Shown here: piece by piece, positions 25,246 through 34,215 of the stretch
Position numbering within the stretch: the first letter of the stretch is position 1
How the letters are laid out: each line of letters begins with the position of its first letter
Source: Alphaproteobacteria bacterium
GTDB taxonomy: Bacteria; Pseudomonadota; Alphaproteobacteria; JAEULC01
DNA: 64,000 nucleotides
Reading direction: 5' to 3'
Assembly (NCBI GenBank): GCA_020846275.1
Contig: JADLEG010000145.1
Location: 1 to 64,000, forward strand
Position numbers and translations under genes: made by a program
The notes under the pieces: model-generated
The model's input: only the letters and a program-made list of their open reading frames with translations
Told to the model about the DNA's origin: nothing
The model's database searches: none

Positions 25246-26049
25246 TCATCGCTTCAATCCATGGACGAACCTGGCCTTCTCGGCGCCCGCGCCGAGAAGG
25301 AACGACAGGTCCGCGCCGATCGAGACATAGCGCGCCCCCTGGGCCACGAAATCGGCGACTAGGTCGGGCCGCGAGGCCAGTCCGCCGACGCCGACATGCT
25401 TGCCGCGCGACCTGCAGGCTGCGATCGTGCGGGCATAGGCGTCGCGCACGAGCTGGTGGTCGTACTGGCCGTGGATGCCAAGCTCGCCGCACAGGTCGTT
25501 GGTGCCGATGAACAGCATGTCGATGCCATCGACCGCGGCAATCGACTCGACATTGTCCAGCGCATCGCGCGTTTCCATCATCGCGATCACCATCGTCGCG
25601 TCGTTGGCGGCCTCGTTCGCCTCGGCGACGGGGAAGTTCCGGTACTGATATTGCGGCAGCGGCCCGCCGGCCGAGCGATCGCCCTGCGGCGGGTACTTGG
25701 CGCGACGTACCAGCGCCGCCGCCTCCTCGGCCGAATGGATGTGGGGAGCGATGATGCCGAGCGCGCCGCCGTCGAGCGCGCGGCACACATATTCCGCGCC
25801 GTGCGCCGGCACCCGCACGAAGGGCGTGACGCCAGCATCCAGCGCCGCCACGCAGATTTGGCTGGTGGTGTCGAGCGAGAAGGTGCTGTGCTCGACATCG
25901 ACATAGATCGTGTCGAAGCCACAGGTGGCCGCGATGCGCGCGATCTCGACGTTGCGGACCAGCCGCACGGTCATCGACGCGACCACCTCGTCGCGCGCGA
26001 GTTTCTCTTTCACGTTGTTGCGCAGGACCTGCTTCAGCGTTGCGGGCAT
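25246..26049 (-). CDS. HpcH/HpaI family aldolase
   Basis: 267 residues. YVDVEHSTFSLD, PFVRVPAHGAEYVCRALDGG, IAMMETRDALDNVESI (metal-ligand Glu) and FIGTNDLCGELG (metal-ligand Asp) follow the order of 4-hydroxy-2-oxoheptanedioate and 2-keto-3-deoxy-L-rhamnonate aldolases. It would reversibly cleave a 4-hydroxy-2-oxo acid to pyruvate and an aldehyde in the cytoplasm. It is the first gene of a two-gene unit with the D-2-hydroxyacid dehydrogenase and is divergent from the dienelactone hydrolase gene. The sugar-acid dehydratase 2 kb away could provide its substrate, but that is inference. Confidence 0.9.
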   Translation of the reverse strand: MPATLKQVLRNNVKEKLARDEVVASMTVRLVRNVEIARIAATCGFDTIYVDVEHSTFSLDTTSQICVAALDAGVTPFVRVPAHGAEYVCRALDGGALGIIAPHIHSAEEAAALVRRAKYPPQGDRSAGGPLPQYQYRNFPVAEANEAANDATMVIAMMETRDALDNVESIAAVDGIDMLFIGTNDLCGELGIHGQYDHQLVRDAYARTIAACRSRGKHVGVGGLASRPDLVADFVAQGARYVSIGADLSFLLGAGAEKARFVHGLKR

Positions 26050-26106
26050 ACCCTCGACCTCTTCATGGTTCCTGGATTTCGATGCCGTTGGCTAGCATCG
26101 GCGCGC

Positions 26107-26136
26107 TTGACGCGGCGCGCGCGGGACACGGATACT
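26107..26136 (+). promoter_or_regulatory. Weak promoter candidate for the dienelactone hydrolase gene
   Basis: TTGACG (26107-26112), an 18-base spacer and GATACT (26131-26136) lie 44 bases before the ATG. The -35 matches 5/6 and the -10 4/6, but the spacer is very G+C rich. The 130-base divergent region shows no other clear signal. Confidence 0.3.
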
Positions 26137-26179
26137 CGCCGGCCATTGGATGCCACACGGGCATCGCCGCGGGGGTGTC

Positions 26180-26911
26180 ATGATCGAACGCGACGTCATC
26201 GTCACGACCAAGCACGGCAACATGCCGGCCTTTGCCGCCTGTCCTGACGCGCCCGGGCGCTTCGCGCCGGTCATCATCTACATGGATGCGCCGGGTGTGC
26301 GCGAGGAATTGCGGAACTTCGCCCGGCGGATCGCCAAGCAGGGATATTTCTGCCTGCTGCCCGACATGTACTACCGCAACGGCCTGCTGCGGTTCGACCT
26401 GCCGCGTCGAAACGACGCCATGTCGACGGTGATCCGCGCGGCGATGAACACCCTGACCAACACGCTGGTGGCGGACGATACCGGCGGCATGCTGCAGTTC
26501 TTCGACGCGCAAGAGAAGGCGAAGCCCGGGCCCGTGGGCTGCGTCGGCTATTGCATGAGCGGCCGCTACGTCATGACGGCGGCCGGCCGCTACCCCCAGC
26601 GGATCGCCGCCGCCGCGTCGCTTTATGGCATCGGGCTGGTGACCGACAAGGAGGATTCGCCGCATCTCTTGGCCGACCGCATCAAGGCCGAGATGTACTA
26701 CGGCTTCGCCGAGGTCGATCCCGACGTGCCGGGCACGGTCATCCCCGCGCTTCGCACGGCGCTGGACCAGGCGGGGGTGCGATATAGCTGCGAGACGCAA
26801 AAGGGAACCCATCACGGTTACTGCTTTGCCGAGCGCAAGGACTACGACGCGGTGGCGGCGGAAGACACGTGGGCCAAACTCTTCGCGCTGTGGGAACGCA
26901 ACTTGAAGTGA
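26180..26911 (+). CDS. Dienelactone hydrolase family protein
   Basis: 243 residues of the alpha/beta-hydrolase fold. The nucleophile is Cys125 in GYCMSGRY rather than Ser, with Asp180 in AEVDPDVPG and His212 in GTHHGYCF, the Cys-Asp-His triad of carboxymethylenebutenolidase. It hydrolyses a lactone or ester, possibly from ring-cleavage products. ATG 26180 is preceded by GGGGG; a longer in-frame start at 26150 lacks support. It stands alone on the plus strand between an aldolase gene and a TRAP importer, both on the minus strand. Confidence 0.88.
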   Translation: MIERDVIVTTKHGNMPAFAACPDAPGRFAPVIIYMDAPGVREELRNFARRIAKQGYFCLLPDMYYRNGLLRFDLPRRNDAMSTVIRAAMNTLTNTLVADDTGGMLQFFDAQEKAKPGPVGCVGYCMSGRYVMTAAGRYPQRIAAAASLYGIGLVTDKEDSPHLLADRIKAEMYYGFAEVDPDVPGTVIPALRTALDQAGVRYSCETQKGTHHGYCFAERKDYDAVAAEDTWAKLFALWERNLK

Positions 26912-26971
26912 CCGCGCGCACGGCGCCGGACGCAGTTTCCGCCGGCGCCAAACCCGTACGTCGATTTCATC

Positions 26972-28012
26972 TCAAGCCGGCGTCGCACGGGCGATCTTGA
27001 CCAGGTCCGGCGGGAACAGGTCGGGCATCTTCTCGATCACCGGCTGGCAGGCCTGCTGGAACGACGCGACGTCCACCTTCAGGTTCACCTCCATCCCCTT
27101 GTCCTTGAGGAAGGTGTAGACCTCCCGCTCGTCCTTTTCGGTGTAGTTGCGCAGATAGACATCGGCCTCCCGCGCCGCCGCCAGAAACGCCTTCTGCTCG
27201 TCCGGGGACAGGCTGTCGAAGGCCTTGGGATTCACGACGCTGTAGGCGATCGTCAATACGTGGTCCGTCTTCGACACGTATTTCTGCACCTCGTAGTACT
27301 TGTTCGACTTCGCGACCGCGGCCGGCGTGTCCTGGCCGTCTGCCACGCCCTGGCTCAGGGCGAGGTAAAGCTCGCTGAGGTCGATCGCCACGGTCGAGGC
27401 GCCCAGGGTCTGCATCAGCGCGATATACGCCTTGGCGTTGGGCACGCGCATCTTCAGGCCCACCATGTCCTTGGCGGAATTGATCGGCTTCTTGTTGTTG
27501 GTCATGCAGCGGAAGCCGAGATCGGTCCAGCCGATCAGCTTGAATCCCTTCTCCAGCGAGCGCTTGCGCAGCTCGTCGCCGAACGCGCCCTCGATCGCCC
27601 GATGCGCCTGTGCCCGGCTTTGCCACAGGAAGGGCGCGTCGGTGATCGACATCTCGGGCACCCAGTTCATCAGCCCAACGCCGATCGCGCCCATCTCGAT
27701 CGACCCGATACGCACCGCCTGGGCCGTGTCGCGCTCGTTGCCCATCTGCGCGTTGGGGAAGAGCTGCACCTCGATCTTGCCGCCGGTCTTGTCCTCGATC
27801 GATTTCTTGAACTGCTCGGCCCAGATATGCCAGCCATGCGCCGTGGGCGCCGGGTGGGCGAGGCGTAGCTTCTTCGGGGCGCCCTGGGCGATCTGCAGGC
27901 CGCGCGCGACGGCGGGGCTGGCCAGCGGTGCCGCGAGCGCGGCGACGCCGGCACCCAGCCGCAGGAATCCGCGGCGCGTGCCGGCGGGATTGCGACGATC
28001 CGATATGGTCAT
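26972..28012 (-). CDS. dctP: TRAP transporter substrate-binding protein, DctP type
   Basis: 346 residues with a Tat-like signal (TRRGFLRLGAGVAALAAPLA). The mature part has the DctP pattern: KLRLAHPAPTAHGW, FPNAQMGNERDTAQAVRIG, and KMRVPNAKAYIALMQTLGA, which holds the Arg that binds the ligand carboxylate. It delivers a carboxylic acid to the DctQM permease encoded 17 bases downstream. GGAGG precedes ATG 28012. The MhpD-type hydratase gene upstream in the same direction suggests an unsaturated or aromatic acid, but the ligand is unknown. Confidence 0.92.
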   Translation of the reverse strand: MTISDRRNPAGTRRGFLRLGAGVAALAAPLASPAVARGLQIAQGAPKKLRLAHPAPTAHGWHIWAEQFKKSIEDKTGGKIEVQLFPNAQMGNERDTAQAVRIGSIEMGAIGVGLMNWVPEMSITDAPFLWQSRAQAHRAIEGAFGDELRKRSLEKGFKLIGWTDLGFRCMTNNKKPINSAKDMVGLKMRVPNAKAYIALMQTLGASTVAIDLSELYLALSQGVADGQDTPAAVAKSNKYYEVQKYVSKTDHVLTIAYSVVNPKAFDSLSPDEQKAFLAAAREADVYLRNYTEKDEREVYTFLKDKGMEVNLKVDVASFQQACQPVIEKMPDLFPPDLVKIARATPA

Positions 28013-28029
28013 TTGCTTCCTCCTGTTCG

Positions 28030-29922
28030 TTATGACTTGAAGTTGAAGAAGGTCGGCAGCGCCGTCGTGATCGACGGGAAGGCCGCCACCAGCAGCAGGC
28101 TGACGAACATCACCGCCAAGTACCACAGCAGCGGTACGCTGGTCCGCTCGACCTTGGCGCCGCAGATCGTGCAGGCGACGTAGAGCGCGATGCCGATCGG
28201 CGGCAGGATCGAGCCGATGCCGAACGCCTCCACCATGACGATCCCGTATTGCAGGGGATTGACGCCGAGCTGCATGGCGACCGGCAGCAGCAACGGTCCC
28301 AGGATGATGATGGTGACGAAGCTCTCCAGCAGCGCGCCCAGCAGCACGGTCACGACGATCACCGCCGGCAGGAAGGCCGCCTTGCCCAGGGCGCCGATAC
28401 CGGCCGCGATGGCGCCGGTCATGCCCTCGAGCGTCAAGGCCCACGAGAAAATCGTCGCGGCGCTGACGGTGAAGAAGATCATGCCGTTCAGCAGCGTCGC
28501 CTCGGTCAGGATCTGGCCGAGGCTGCGCAAGCCGAGCAGGCGATAGACAAGGCCGAGGCCGAGCCCATAGACCACGGCGAAGGTCGACACCTCGGTCGGC
28601 GTGCCGATGCCGGCGACGATGCCGCCGATCAGCACCACCGGCATCAGCAGCGGAAGGATCGCGCGACGCCCCGTGCGCGCGACCTCGGCCAGCGGCGCGC
28701 GCGGGCGCGGATGCCAGCCCATGAACCGGGCGCGGACATAGACCAGCAGCGCGAGGAACGCCGCCACCGTGGCGGCCGGCAGGAATCCGCCGATGAAAAG
28801 GGCGCCCGTCGACACCGAGGTGACGGAGCCCAGCAGGATGATCGCGATGCTCGGCGGCACCGACTCGCCCATCGCCGCCGAGGCCGCCAGCAACGCCGCG
28901 CGTTCGTGCGGCGGGTAGCCATGCTCGCCCAGCCGCTTGTTCATCGGGATGCCGATCGTGGCCATGTCGGCGGCCTTCGACCCGGAGATGCCCGAGGAGA
29001 TGTAGACACCGACGATCATCACCTGCAGCAGCCCGCCCCGTACGTGCCCGATCATCGAAGCGACGAAATCGACGATCCGCGCCCCGATGTCGCCGCGATC
29101 GGTGATGAAGCCGGCCAGGATGAAGAAAGGCAGCGCCAGAAAGATGAACCCGCCCGAGCCGCGCTGGGCGTTCATCACCACCGCCATCATGTCGGCCGAG
29201 CCGACCGTGTAGACGCAGGCGATGCCCACGACGCCCAGCACGAACCCGATCGGCACGGCGATCGCGATCTGGACCAGGAACAGCGCCGCCAGCAACGCGA
29301 ACAAGGGCGCCCCATGGGCCCAGGGGCCTCCGCGCAGCGATACGAAGACCAGCACGACCGCCCCGACCAGCGCGCCGGCGCCGGCAATCAGCGCGATCGG
29401 GCGCCGCGACAACGACAGGCCGGCGTGCAGCACGAACAGCGCGCAGCCCAGCGTGATGGGGACGGTCATCCACGCATATCCGATGCCCAGCAGGACGGTC
29501 GTTTCTTCCGCATTGATCATCAGCAGCGGAATCGAATAGCCGCCGATCAAGAGCGACGTCAGCACCACGATCCATTCGACCGCCGCCGCGAAGAACGAGC
29601 GCGCGGCAGCCGGCGCCTTGTCGACCAGCAGCGTGATGGCGATGAACTGGCCGCGGCCATAGGAGACCGCCCCGCCCAGGAAGGCCACCATGATCAGGAA
29701 GACGGAGGAGGTCTCGTCGAAGCCCATCAGCAGCGAACTGCTGAACAGCGAACGCAGCAGCGTGTTGGCGAAGACGATCGCCACCTCGGCCACCAGTGCG
29801 GCATTGAGCAGCGCGATGACGATACGGTCGATCACGTGCAGCCAGGGCGGCGGACGATAGGAGTCGACGCTTCCCCCGGCCGTCGGGAGGTCGAGCGCGT
29901 CCGTGGCGGAGTCGAGCTGCAT
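28030..29922 (-). CDS. TRAP transporter fused permease (DctQ-DctM fusion)
   Basis: 630 residues. Residues about 30-190 form the small four-helix DctQ part (LHVIDRIVIALLNAALVAEV, then SYGRGQFIAITLLVD). From about residue 215 the large DctM part follows, with FFILAGFITDRGDIGARIV, ISSGISGSKAADMATIG and GIGTPTEVSTFAVVYG, and ends in several hydrophobic helices. Fusion of the two membrane subunits is a known variant. I chose ATG 29922; the codon before it is TTG. It is an inner-membrane symporter powered by an ion gradient. In transcript order it is upstream of its binding-protein gene. Confidence 0.93.
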   Translation of the reverse strand: MQLDSATDALDLPTAGGSVDSYRPPPWLHVIDRIVIALLNAALVAEVAIVFANTLLRSLFSSSLLMGFDETSSVFLIMVAFLGGAVSYGRGQFIAITLLVDKAPAAARSFFAAAVEWIVVLTSLLIGGYSIPLLMINAEETTVLLGIGYAWMTVPITLGCALFVLHAGLSLSRRPIALIAGAGALVGAVVLVFVSLRGGPWAHGAPLFALLAALFLVQIAIAVPIGFVLGVVGIACVYTVGSADMMAVVMNAQRGSGGFIFLALPFFILAGFITDRGDIGARIVDFVASMIGHVRGGLLQVMIVGVYISSGISGSKAADMATIGIPMNKRLGEHGYPPHERAALLAASAAMGESVPPSIAIILLGSVTSVSTGALFIGGFLPAATVAAFLALLVYVRARFMGWHPRPRAPLAEVARTGRRAILPLLMPVVLIGGIVAGIGTPTEVSTFAVVYGLGLGLVYRLLGLRSLGQILTEATLLNGMIFFTVSAATIFSWALTLEGMTGAIAAGIGALGKAAFLPAVIVVTVLLGALLESFVTIIILGPLLLPVAMQLGVNPLQYGIVMVEAFGIGSILPPIGIALYVACTICGAKVERTSVPLLWYLAVMFVSLLLVAAFPSITTALPTFFNFKS

Positions 29923-29979
29923 CAACCACCCCTGGCGCAGCGATCCGCGCGCTTTCCGACACAGGCGACACGCACGTGC

Positions 29980-30735
29980 TCATGCATCGAATGTCACCTC
30001 GGCCGATCCGAAGCCTTCGAACGCGGCGACCACGGCCTGGCCCGGTTTGGCGAAGCGGAGCCCGGTGAATGTGCCGGTGGTGACGATTGCGCCGGGCGGC
30101 AATCCACCCTCGGTGCGGCGATCATTCGCGAAGGCGACGGCCGGCAGAAGCGGATCGCGGGCCGCATGTCCGCCGACCTGACGCACCACCGTCTTGCTGT
30201 CGATCGCGAGCGAAGCCGTGAGGGATGTCAGATCGAAGCGCCTCCAATCGGCGCGAACGGTTCCGCGTACGAAGCCGCCGTTGGACACGCAGTCCGCGAT
30301 CTTGTCGAGCACCGGCGCGCCGGCATAGTTCGTGTAGCGCGAATCGACGATCTCGATCGCCACCAGCGCGGTGACGGCCTCGGCAACATCCTCATAGGTA
30401 TATTCACGCGTCCCTGCCGGCAGACCCTGGTCGAAGCGAAACGCGATCTCGGCCTCGATGCCCAGCATTGGCATATCCGCGGCGCGCACCCTTGCCGGGC
30501 TGGCAAAGACACGCGAGCGCGGAATGGCACCATGAACCAGGCGGCCGTCGACCGGCGCCCCCACCTTCCATGCCCCCACCGCCTCGCCCAGCAGGCTCAC
30601 CGTCGCCGCCTGGATCGCCAGTGCGTCGACGATCGTCACCGGCCGACACGTCGGCGGCAGCCCACCAAGCCGACTTCCCGTCCGCCGAGCCTGTGCAAGC
30701 AGGCTTGCGGCCTGTTCGATTGATCGTTGGTCCAT
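29980..30735 (-). CDS. 2-keto-4-pentenoate hydratase (MhpD/DmpE) family protein
   Basis: 251 residues of the fumarylacetoacetase-C fold. GAWKVGAPVDGRLVHG, MLGIEAEIAFRF (metal-binding Glu residues) and DSRYTNYAGAPVLDKIADC match hydratases and 4-oxalocrotonate decarboxylases of meta-cleavage pathways. It would add water to a 2-hydroxypenta-2,4-dienoate or decarboxylate a related acid. I chose ATG 30735, close to the conserved start; a longer reading to 30765 is possible. It lies 57 bases upstream of the TRAP permease gene in the same direction, so the TRAP system may import a substrate that leads to this hydratase. Confidence 0.87.
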   Translation of the reverse strand: MDQRSIEQAASLLAQARRTGSRLGGLPPTCRPVTIVDALAIQAATVSLLGEAVGAWKVGAPVDGRLVHGAIPRSRVFASPARVRAADMPMLGIEAEIAFRFDQGLPAGTREYTYEDVAEAVTALVAIEIVDSRYTNYAGAPVLDKIADCVSNGGFVRGTVRADWRRFDLTSLTASLAIDSKTVVRQVGGHAARDPLLPAVAFANDRRTEGGLPPGAIVTTGTFTGLRFAKPGQAVVAAFEGFGSAEVTFDA

Positions 30736-30998
30736 TGAACGCCCTGGCCCCTGGCAGCGTCGCACGGTCGCGGGCAGCGATCGACGGCAGCGATGTTACC
30801 GGGTACCGCCGGAAATCACACCACGCGCAGCGCGCTTTGCCGCACCGCACACAGCATTTTTTCTCACACAGAAACCTCACGCCCATTCGGCCGCTTTGGA
30901 AAACGCCGCCGTGGCGCAATTCCCGCTTAACGGCAAGGCGATCTTGGACATAAAGTCGCGGCATCCAGTTCCGCCGGCAGAGGGATTGTTCGGCAACC
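30736..30998. other. Largest intergenic region, between divergent hydratase and ABC operons
   Basis: No gene is visible in these 263 bases. It contains an A+T-rich run around 30854-30870 and a promoter-like element on the plus strand at 30926-30953. It must carry promoters for both divergent transcripts; I could not find a good one for the minus-strand hydratase gene. Confidence 0.6.
30926..30953 (+). promoter_or_regulatory. Promoter candidate for the sugar-type ABC operon
   Basis: TTAACG (30926-30931), a 16-base spacer and CATAAA (30948-30953) each match 4/6 of the sigma-70 hexamers. Transcription would begin near 30960, about 40 bases before the permease ATG at 30999. Confidence 0.33.
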
Positions 30999-31889
30999 AT
31001 GGCTTTCGCCCGCAAGCGCCGCATCGATCTGCTGCCCTATGCGATGATCGCGCCCATCGCCGCGCTGCTTCTGGCCATCAGCGTCTATCCGGCCCTCTAT
31101 GCCTTCTGGCTGGCGATGACCAATGCGTCGCTGCTGCGCCTCGCGCGCGCCCAGTTCATCGGCGCCGGCAACCTTGTGCGGATGATCGACGACCCCGTCT
31201 TCCTCGAGGGGCTGTGGCGGACGCTGCGCTGGGACCTTGCCGTCGTCGGCAGCGAACTGGCGATCGCTTTGCCGATCGCGCTGCTGCTCAACGTCGCGTT
31301 CCGCGGCCGCGGCATCGTGCGGGCGGCCATGATGGTACCCTACATCACGCCGCCAGCCGTGGTTGCGCTGCTGTTCTGCTACATCGTCGACGGCAATTTC
31401 GGCGTGCTGAACGACCTGCTGGTGCGGGCCGGCATCTTCAAGGAATATTTCTCCTGGCTCAGCGATCCCGCCGGCAGCTTCTGGGTGATCGTCTCGGCGA
31501 TGGTCTGGTACGGCCAGCCCCTGATGGCGCTGATCCTGCTGGCAGTCCGCCAGACGATCCCGGCGGAGCTCTACGAGGCCGCCCGCGTGGACGGCGCCAG
31601 CCCGTGGCGCATGTTCTGGCACATCACCCTGCCGCACCTGATGCCGACGATCTGGTTCCTGCTGCTGCTGCGCATGATCTGGATGTCGAACCACATCGAC
31701 ATGATCTTCATCATGACCCAGGGCGGGCCCGGCTTCAGCAACTACACTGAGGCCGTCTACAGCTTCAAGCTGACCACCCAATTCGAGATCGGCTACGCAT
31801 CGGCCGTCGCGGTGGCGCTGGCCCTCTTCCTGGTGACCGCGTCGGCGCTGTATGTGCGGCACCTCGCGCGATCGGTCCTGTCCTCGTGA
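30999..31889 (+). CDS. Sugar-type (CUT1) ABC transporter permease, MalF/UgpA-like
   Basis: 296 residues with six membrane segments. The N-terminal helix reads LLPYAMIAPIAALLLAISV and the EAA loop reads EAARVDGASPWRMFWHITLP, typical of CUT1 permeases. It pairs with the second permease, whose GTG overlaps its TGA (GTGA). The operon has two permeases and a binding protein but no ATPase, so a shared ATPase encoded elsewhere is required. The imported ligand is unknown; CUT1 systems take up oligosaccharides, glycerol-phosphate and similar polyols. Confidence 0.92.
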   Translation: MAFARKRRIDLLPYAMIAPIAALLLAISVYPALYAFWLAMTNASLLRLARAQFIGAGNLVRMIDDPVFLEGLWRTLRWDLAVVGSELAIALPIALLLNVAFRGRGIVRAAMMVPYITPPAVVALLFCYIVDGNFGVLNDLLVRAGIFKEYFSWLSDPAGSFWVIVSAMVWYGQPLMALILLAVRQTIPAELYEAARVDGASPWRMFWHITLPHLMPTIWFLLLLRMIWMSNHIDMIFIMTQGGPGFSNYTEAVYSFKLTTQFEIGYASAVAVALALFLVTASALYVRHLARSVLSS

Positions 31890-32740
31890 CCGCGCAGCAG
31901 ACCAGGCAGGTCCAGCGCGTCCTGATCTACGCCGGCGCGGCCCTGGTACTGCTCTATTCGCTGGGGCCGTTCCTGTGGATATTCATCGCGTCGATCACGC
32001 CCGAGATCAAGGCGAACTGGGGACTGCTCAGCGGACGTCGGGCCAGCTATTTTCCCACAGAACCCACGCTGCAGAACTATGCCGACCTGCTGAACAACAG
32101 TCCCTTCGCGCTCTATTTCCGCAACAGCCTGATCATCGCCGGCGGCAACATGGTGCTGACCCTGGCGGTGGCGAGCCTCGGCGCCTATGCCTTCGTGCGC
32201 TTCCGCTTCTTCGGACGCAGCTCGCTGCTGGTGGGCATGCTTGTGGCGTACACGATTCCCAGCGTCGTGCTGCTGGTGCCGCTGCTCGTGATCTTCCGCA
32301 GCTACGGCCTCATCAACACCCATCTGGGCATGATCCTGGCCGAGGCCACGCACAGCGCGCCCTTCGTGCTGCTGCTGATGATCAACTATTTCTCGACCCT
32401 GCCGCGTGAGCTCGACGAAGCCGCGCAGGTCGACGGCTGCAGCCGGCTCGGCACGCTGTGGCGGATCATCCTGCCGCTGTCGGTGCCGGGGCTGGTGGCG
32501 GGCGGCCTGCTTGCCTTCATCATGACCTGGAACAATTTCCTGTTCGCGTTCCTGTTCACGACTACCAACGCCGTCAAGACTCTGCCGGTGATGATGCGGC
32601 TGTTCGCGATGGGAGAGCCCGCAGTGTGGAACGTCAGCGCCGCCGGCGCCGTACTCACCACCCTGCCGGTCGCGCTGATCTTCCTGCTGTTCCAGCGCAT
32701 GCTGATGAGCGGCCTTGCCGCCGGGGCAGTGAAGGGCTGA
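31886..32740 (+). CDS. Sugar-type (CUT1) ABC transporter permease, MalG/UgpE-like
   Basis: 284 residues, six membrane segments; the EAA loop is DEAAQVDGCSRLGTLWRIILP without its last few residues varying, followed by LSVPGLVAGGLLAFIMTWNN, the classical MalG pattern. The GTG start overlaps the stop of the first permease. It forms the heterodimeric channel with that protein. A gap of 48 bases separates it from the binding-protein gene. Confidence 0.92.
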   Translation: MTAQQTRQVQRVLIYAGAALVLLYSLGPFLWIFIASITPEIKANWGLLSGRRASYFPTEPTLQNYADLLNNSPFALYFRNSLIIAGGNMVLTLAVASLGAYAFVRFRFFGRSSLLVGMLVAYTIPSVVLLVPLLVIFRSYGLINTHLGMILAEATHSAPFVLLLMINYFSTLPRELDEAAQVDGCSRLGTLWRIILPLSVPGLVAGGLLAFIMTWNNFLFAFLFTTTNAVKTLPVMMRLFAMGEPAVWNVSAAGAVLTTLPVALIFLLFQRMLMSGLAAGAVKG

Positions 32741-32788
32741 GGGCAATTCTGGCTGAGCGAGAAAAGCAACCAACCGGAGGAATCTTCC

Positions 32789-34087
32789 ATGGGCAAGACA
32801 CTCGACAGGCAAAAGGACTGGTCGCGACGCAGGACGCTGCAGGCGCTGGGCGCGACCGGCGGAACGCTGCTGGCCGGCGCGCCGGCGCTCGCGCAGACCG
32901 TCGCCGCGCCGGCGGTGCGCAAGAAGGTCAAGCTGACCTACTGGAACTGGGCCGACAACCCGGTGCACCAGAAGATCTCGCTCGACTCGGTCGACATGTT
33001 CAACAAGTCGCAGAACCTGATCGAGGTCGAGGTCGACGCGACCATGGCGGTGATGGAATCGCGCAAGAAACTGGTCGTCGCGCACGCGGCCGGCGCCGCG
33101 CCCGACGTCATCATGACGGTGCAATACTGGGTGCAGGACTACTTTGACAACGGCATCCTGCATCCCATCGAGGACTACTTCAAGAAATGGGACGCCGCGC
33201 CGGATTTCTTTCCCAACGTGATCGAACAGACCCGCTCGAAGAAGGACCAGCCGATCATGTTCGTGCCGCAGACCAGCATCCCCTATTTTTTGTTCTACCG
33301 CGCCGACTGGCTGAAGGAAGCCGGCGTGCAGGTGCCGGATACGTTCGACGATTTCGTCAAGGTGGCGAAGGCGATCACCAAGGCGCCGGACCGGTATGGC
33401 ATCGCCATGCGCGGCCAGACCTATTCGGCGATCCAGGTGATCCTGCCGATCTGGGCCAGCGCCGGGGTGAAGTTCGCGGACGAGAAGGGAACCGTCGACT
33501 TCGATTCGCCGGCGGCGATCGACGTGACCGAGAAGTGGGTCGGCATGTTCACCAAGGACAAGTCGGCCCAGCCCAGTGCGGTCAATGACGGCTATCGCGA
33601 GCAATATGCTCTGATGGAAAAGAGCAAGTGCGGCCTTTGGTTCTACGGCCCGCATGCGAGCCCCGCCCTGATAACGGCGCTGGGCGACGCGATCCAGGGC
33701 GCGCCCAATCCGCGCGTCGGGCCCAACCGCTACATGCTGGCCAACCCGGAGGGCCCGATGATGACGACCGGCACCAAGGAGAAGGAGGCCGCCTGGGAGT
33801 TCATCAAGTTCATCACCTCGGGCGAGGCGCTGTTGCTCTACACCGCCGGCCGCGCCGTTCCGCCGGTCCGCAAGTCGGCCTCGTTGAATCCCTTCTTCCA
33901 GAACAACCGCTTCATCAAGATGGGGCTGGACAACGTGTCCACCTGGTGGATGCCACCCTATGAGTTCAACAACTGGGCGAACTTCCAGGACAAGATCCCG
34001 CCTTTCTGGCAGGAGGTTCTGCGCGAGAAGATCACCGTCAAGGACTTCCATGCCCAAGGCGCGAAGTTCTTGCGTGGGCAGGCCTAG
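32789..34087 (+). CDS. Extracellular solute-binding protein family 1 (sugar-type ABC)
   Basis: 432 residues. The N-terminus carries a twin-arginine-like signal (WSRRRTLQALGATGGTLLAG) with cleavage after PALAQ. The mature part starts with KVKLTYWNWADNPVHQ, as in MalE/UgpB-type receptors, and includes PDVIMTVQYWVQDYFDNG and FYRADWLKEAGVQVPDTFDD. GGAGGA precedes the ATG. It is the last gene of the sugar-type operon; a 12-bp perfect hairpin follows it (34109-34143). Ligand unknown. Confidence 0.92.
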   Translation: MGKTLDRQKDWSRRRTLQALGATGGTLLAGAPALAQTVAAPAVRKKVKLTYWNWADNPVHQKISLDSVDMFNKSQNLIEVEVDATMAVMESRKKLVVAHAAGAAPDVIMTVQYWVQDYFDNGILHPIEDYFKKWDAAPDFFPNVIEQTRSKKDQPIMFVPQTSIPYFLFYRADWLKEAGVQVPDTFDDFVKVAKAITKAPDRYGIAMRGQTYSAIQVILPIWASAGVKFADEKGTVDFDSPAAIDVTEKWVGMFTKDKSAQPSAVNDGYREQYALMEKSKCGLWFYGPHASPALITALGDAIQGAPNPRVGPNRYMLANPEGPMMTTGTKEKEAAWEFIKFITSGEALLLYTAGRAVPPVRKSASLNPFFQNNRFIKMGLDNVSTWWMPPYEFNNWANFQDKIPPFWQEVLREKITVKDFHAQGAKFLRGQA

Positions 34088-34108
34088 ACTGGACGAGCGG
34101 ACGGCGGC

Positions 34109-34143
34109 CGATCGCGCGGCGCATTCACATGGCCGCGCGATCG
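34109..34143 (+). terminator. Strong hairpin after the sugar-type ABC operon
   Basis: CGATCGCGCGGC and GCCGCGCGATCG are perfect 12-bp inverted copies separated by 11 bases. The hairpin starts 22 bases after the binding-protein stop. The following bases (ATCCAATAGG) contain no T-run, so it is either a Rho-assisted end, a 3' stabilising element, or a regulatory site before the ligase operon. Confidence 0.5.
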
Positions 34144-34215
34144 ATCCAATAGGATGTGAATTCCGCCAAACCTTCCGTGAATATGCACTCGCCAAAGAGC
34201 TATGTTGAGGTCGGA

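Noticed and set aside
28249..30723. An 824-codon open frame on the plus strand
   Set aside because: Antisense to the TRAP permease and hydratase genes; the translation is repetitive in Arg, Asp and Gln and matches no family I know.
30851..30880. Rho-independent terminator at the T-run in 30736-30998
   Set aside because: The T-run is about 20 bases away from the nearest G+C palindrome, and neither flanking gene ends here (both are divergent), so a terminator makes no sense.
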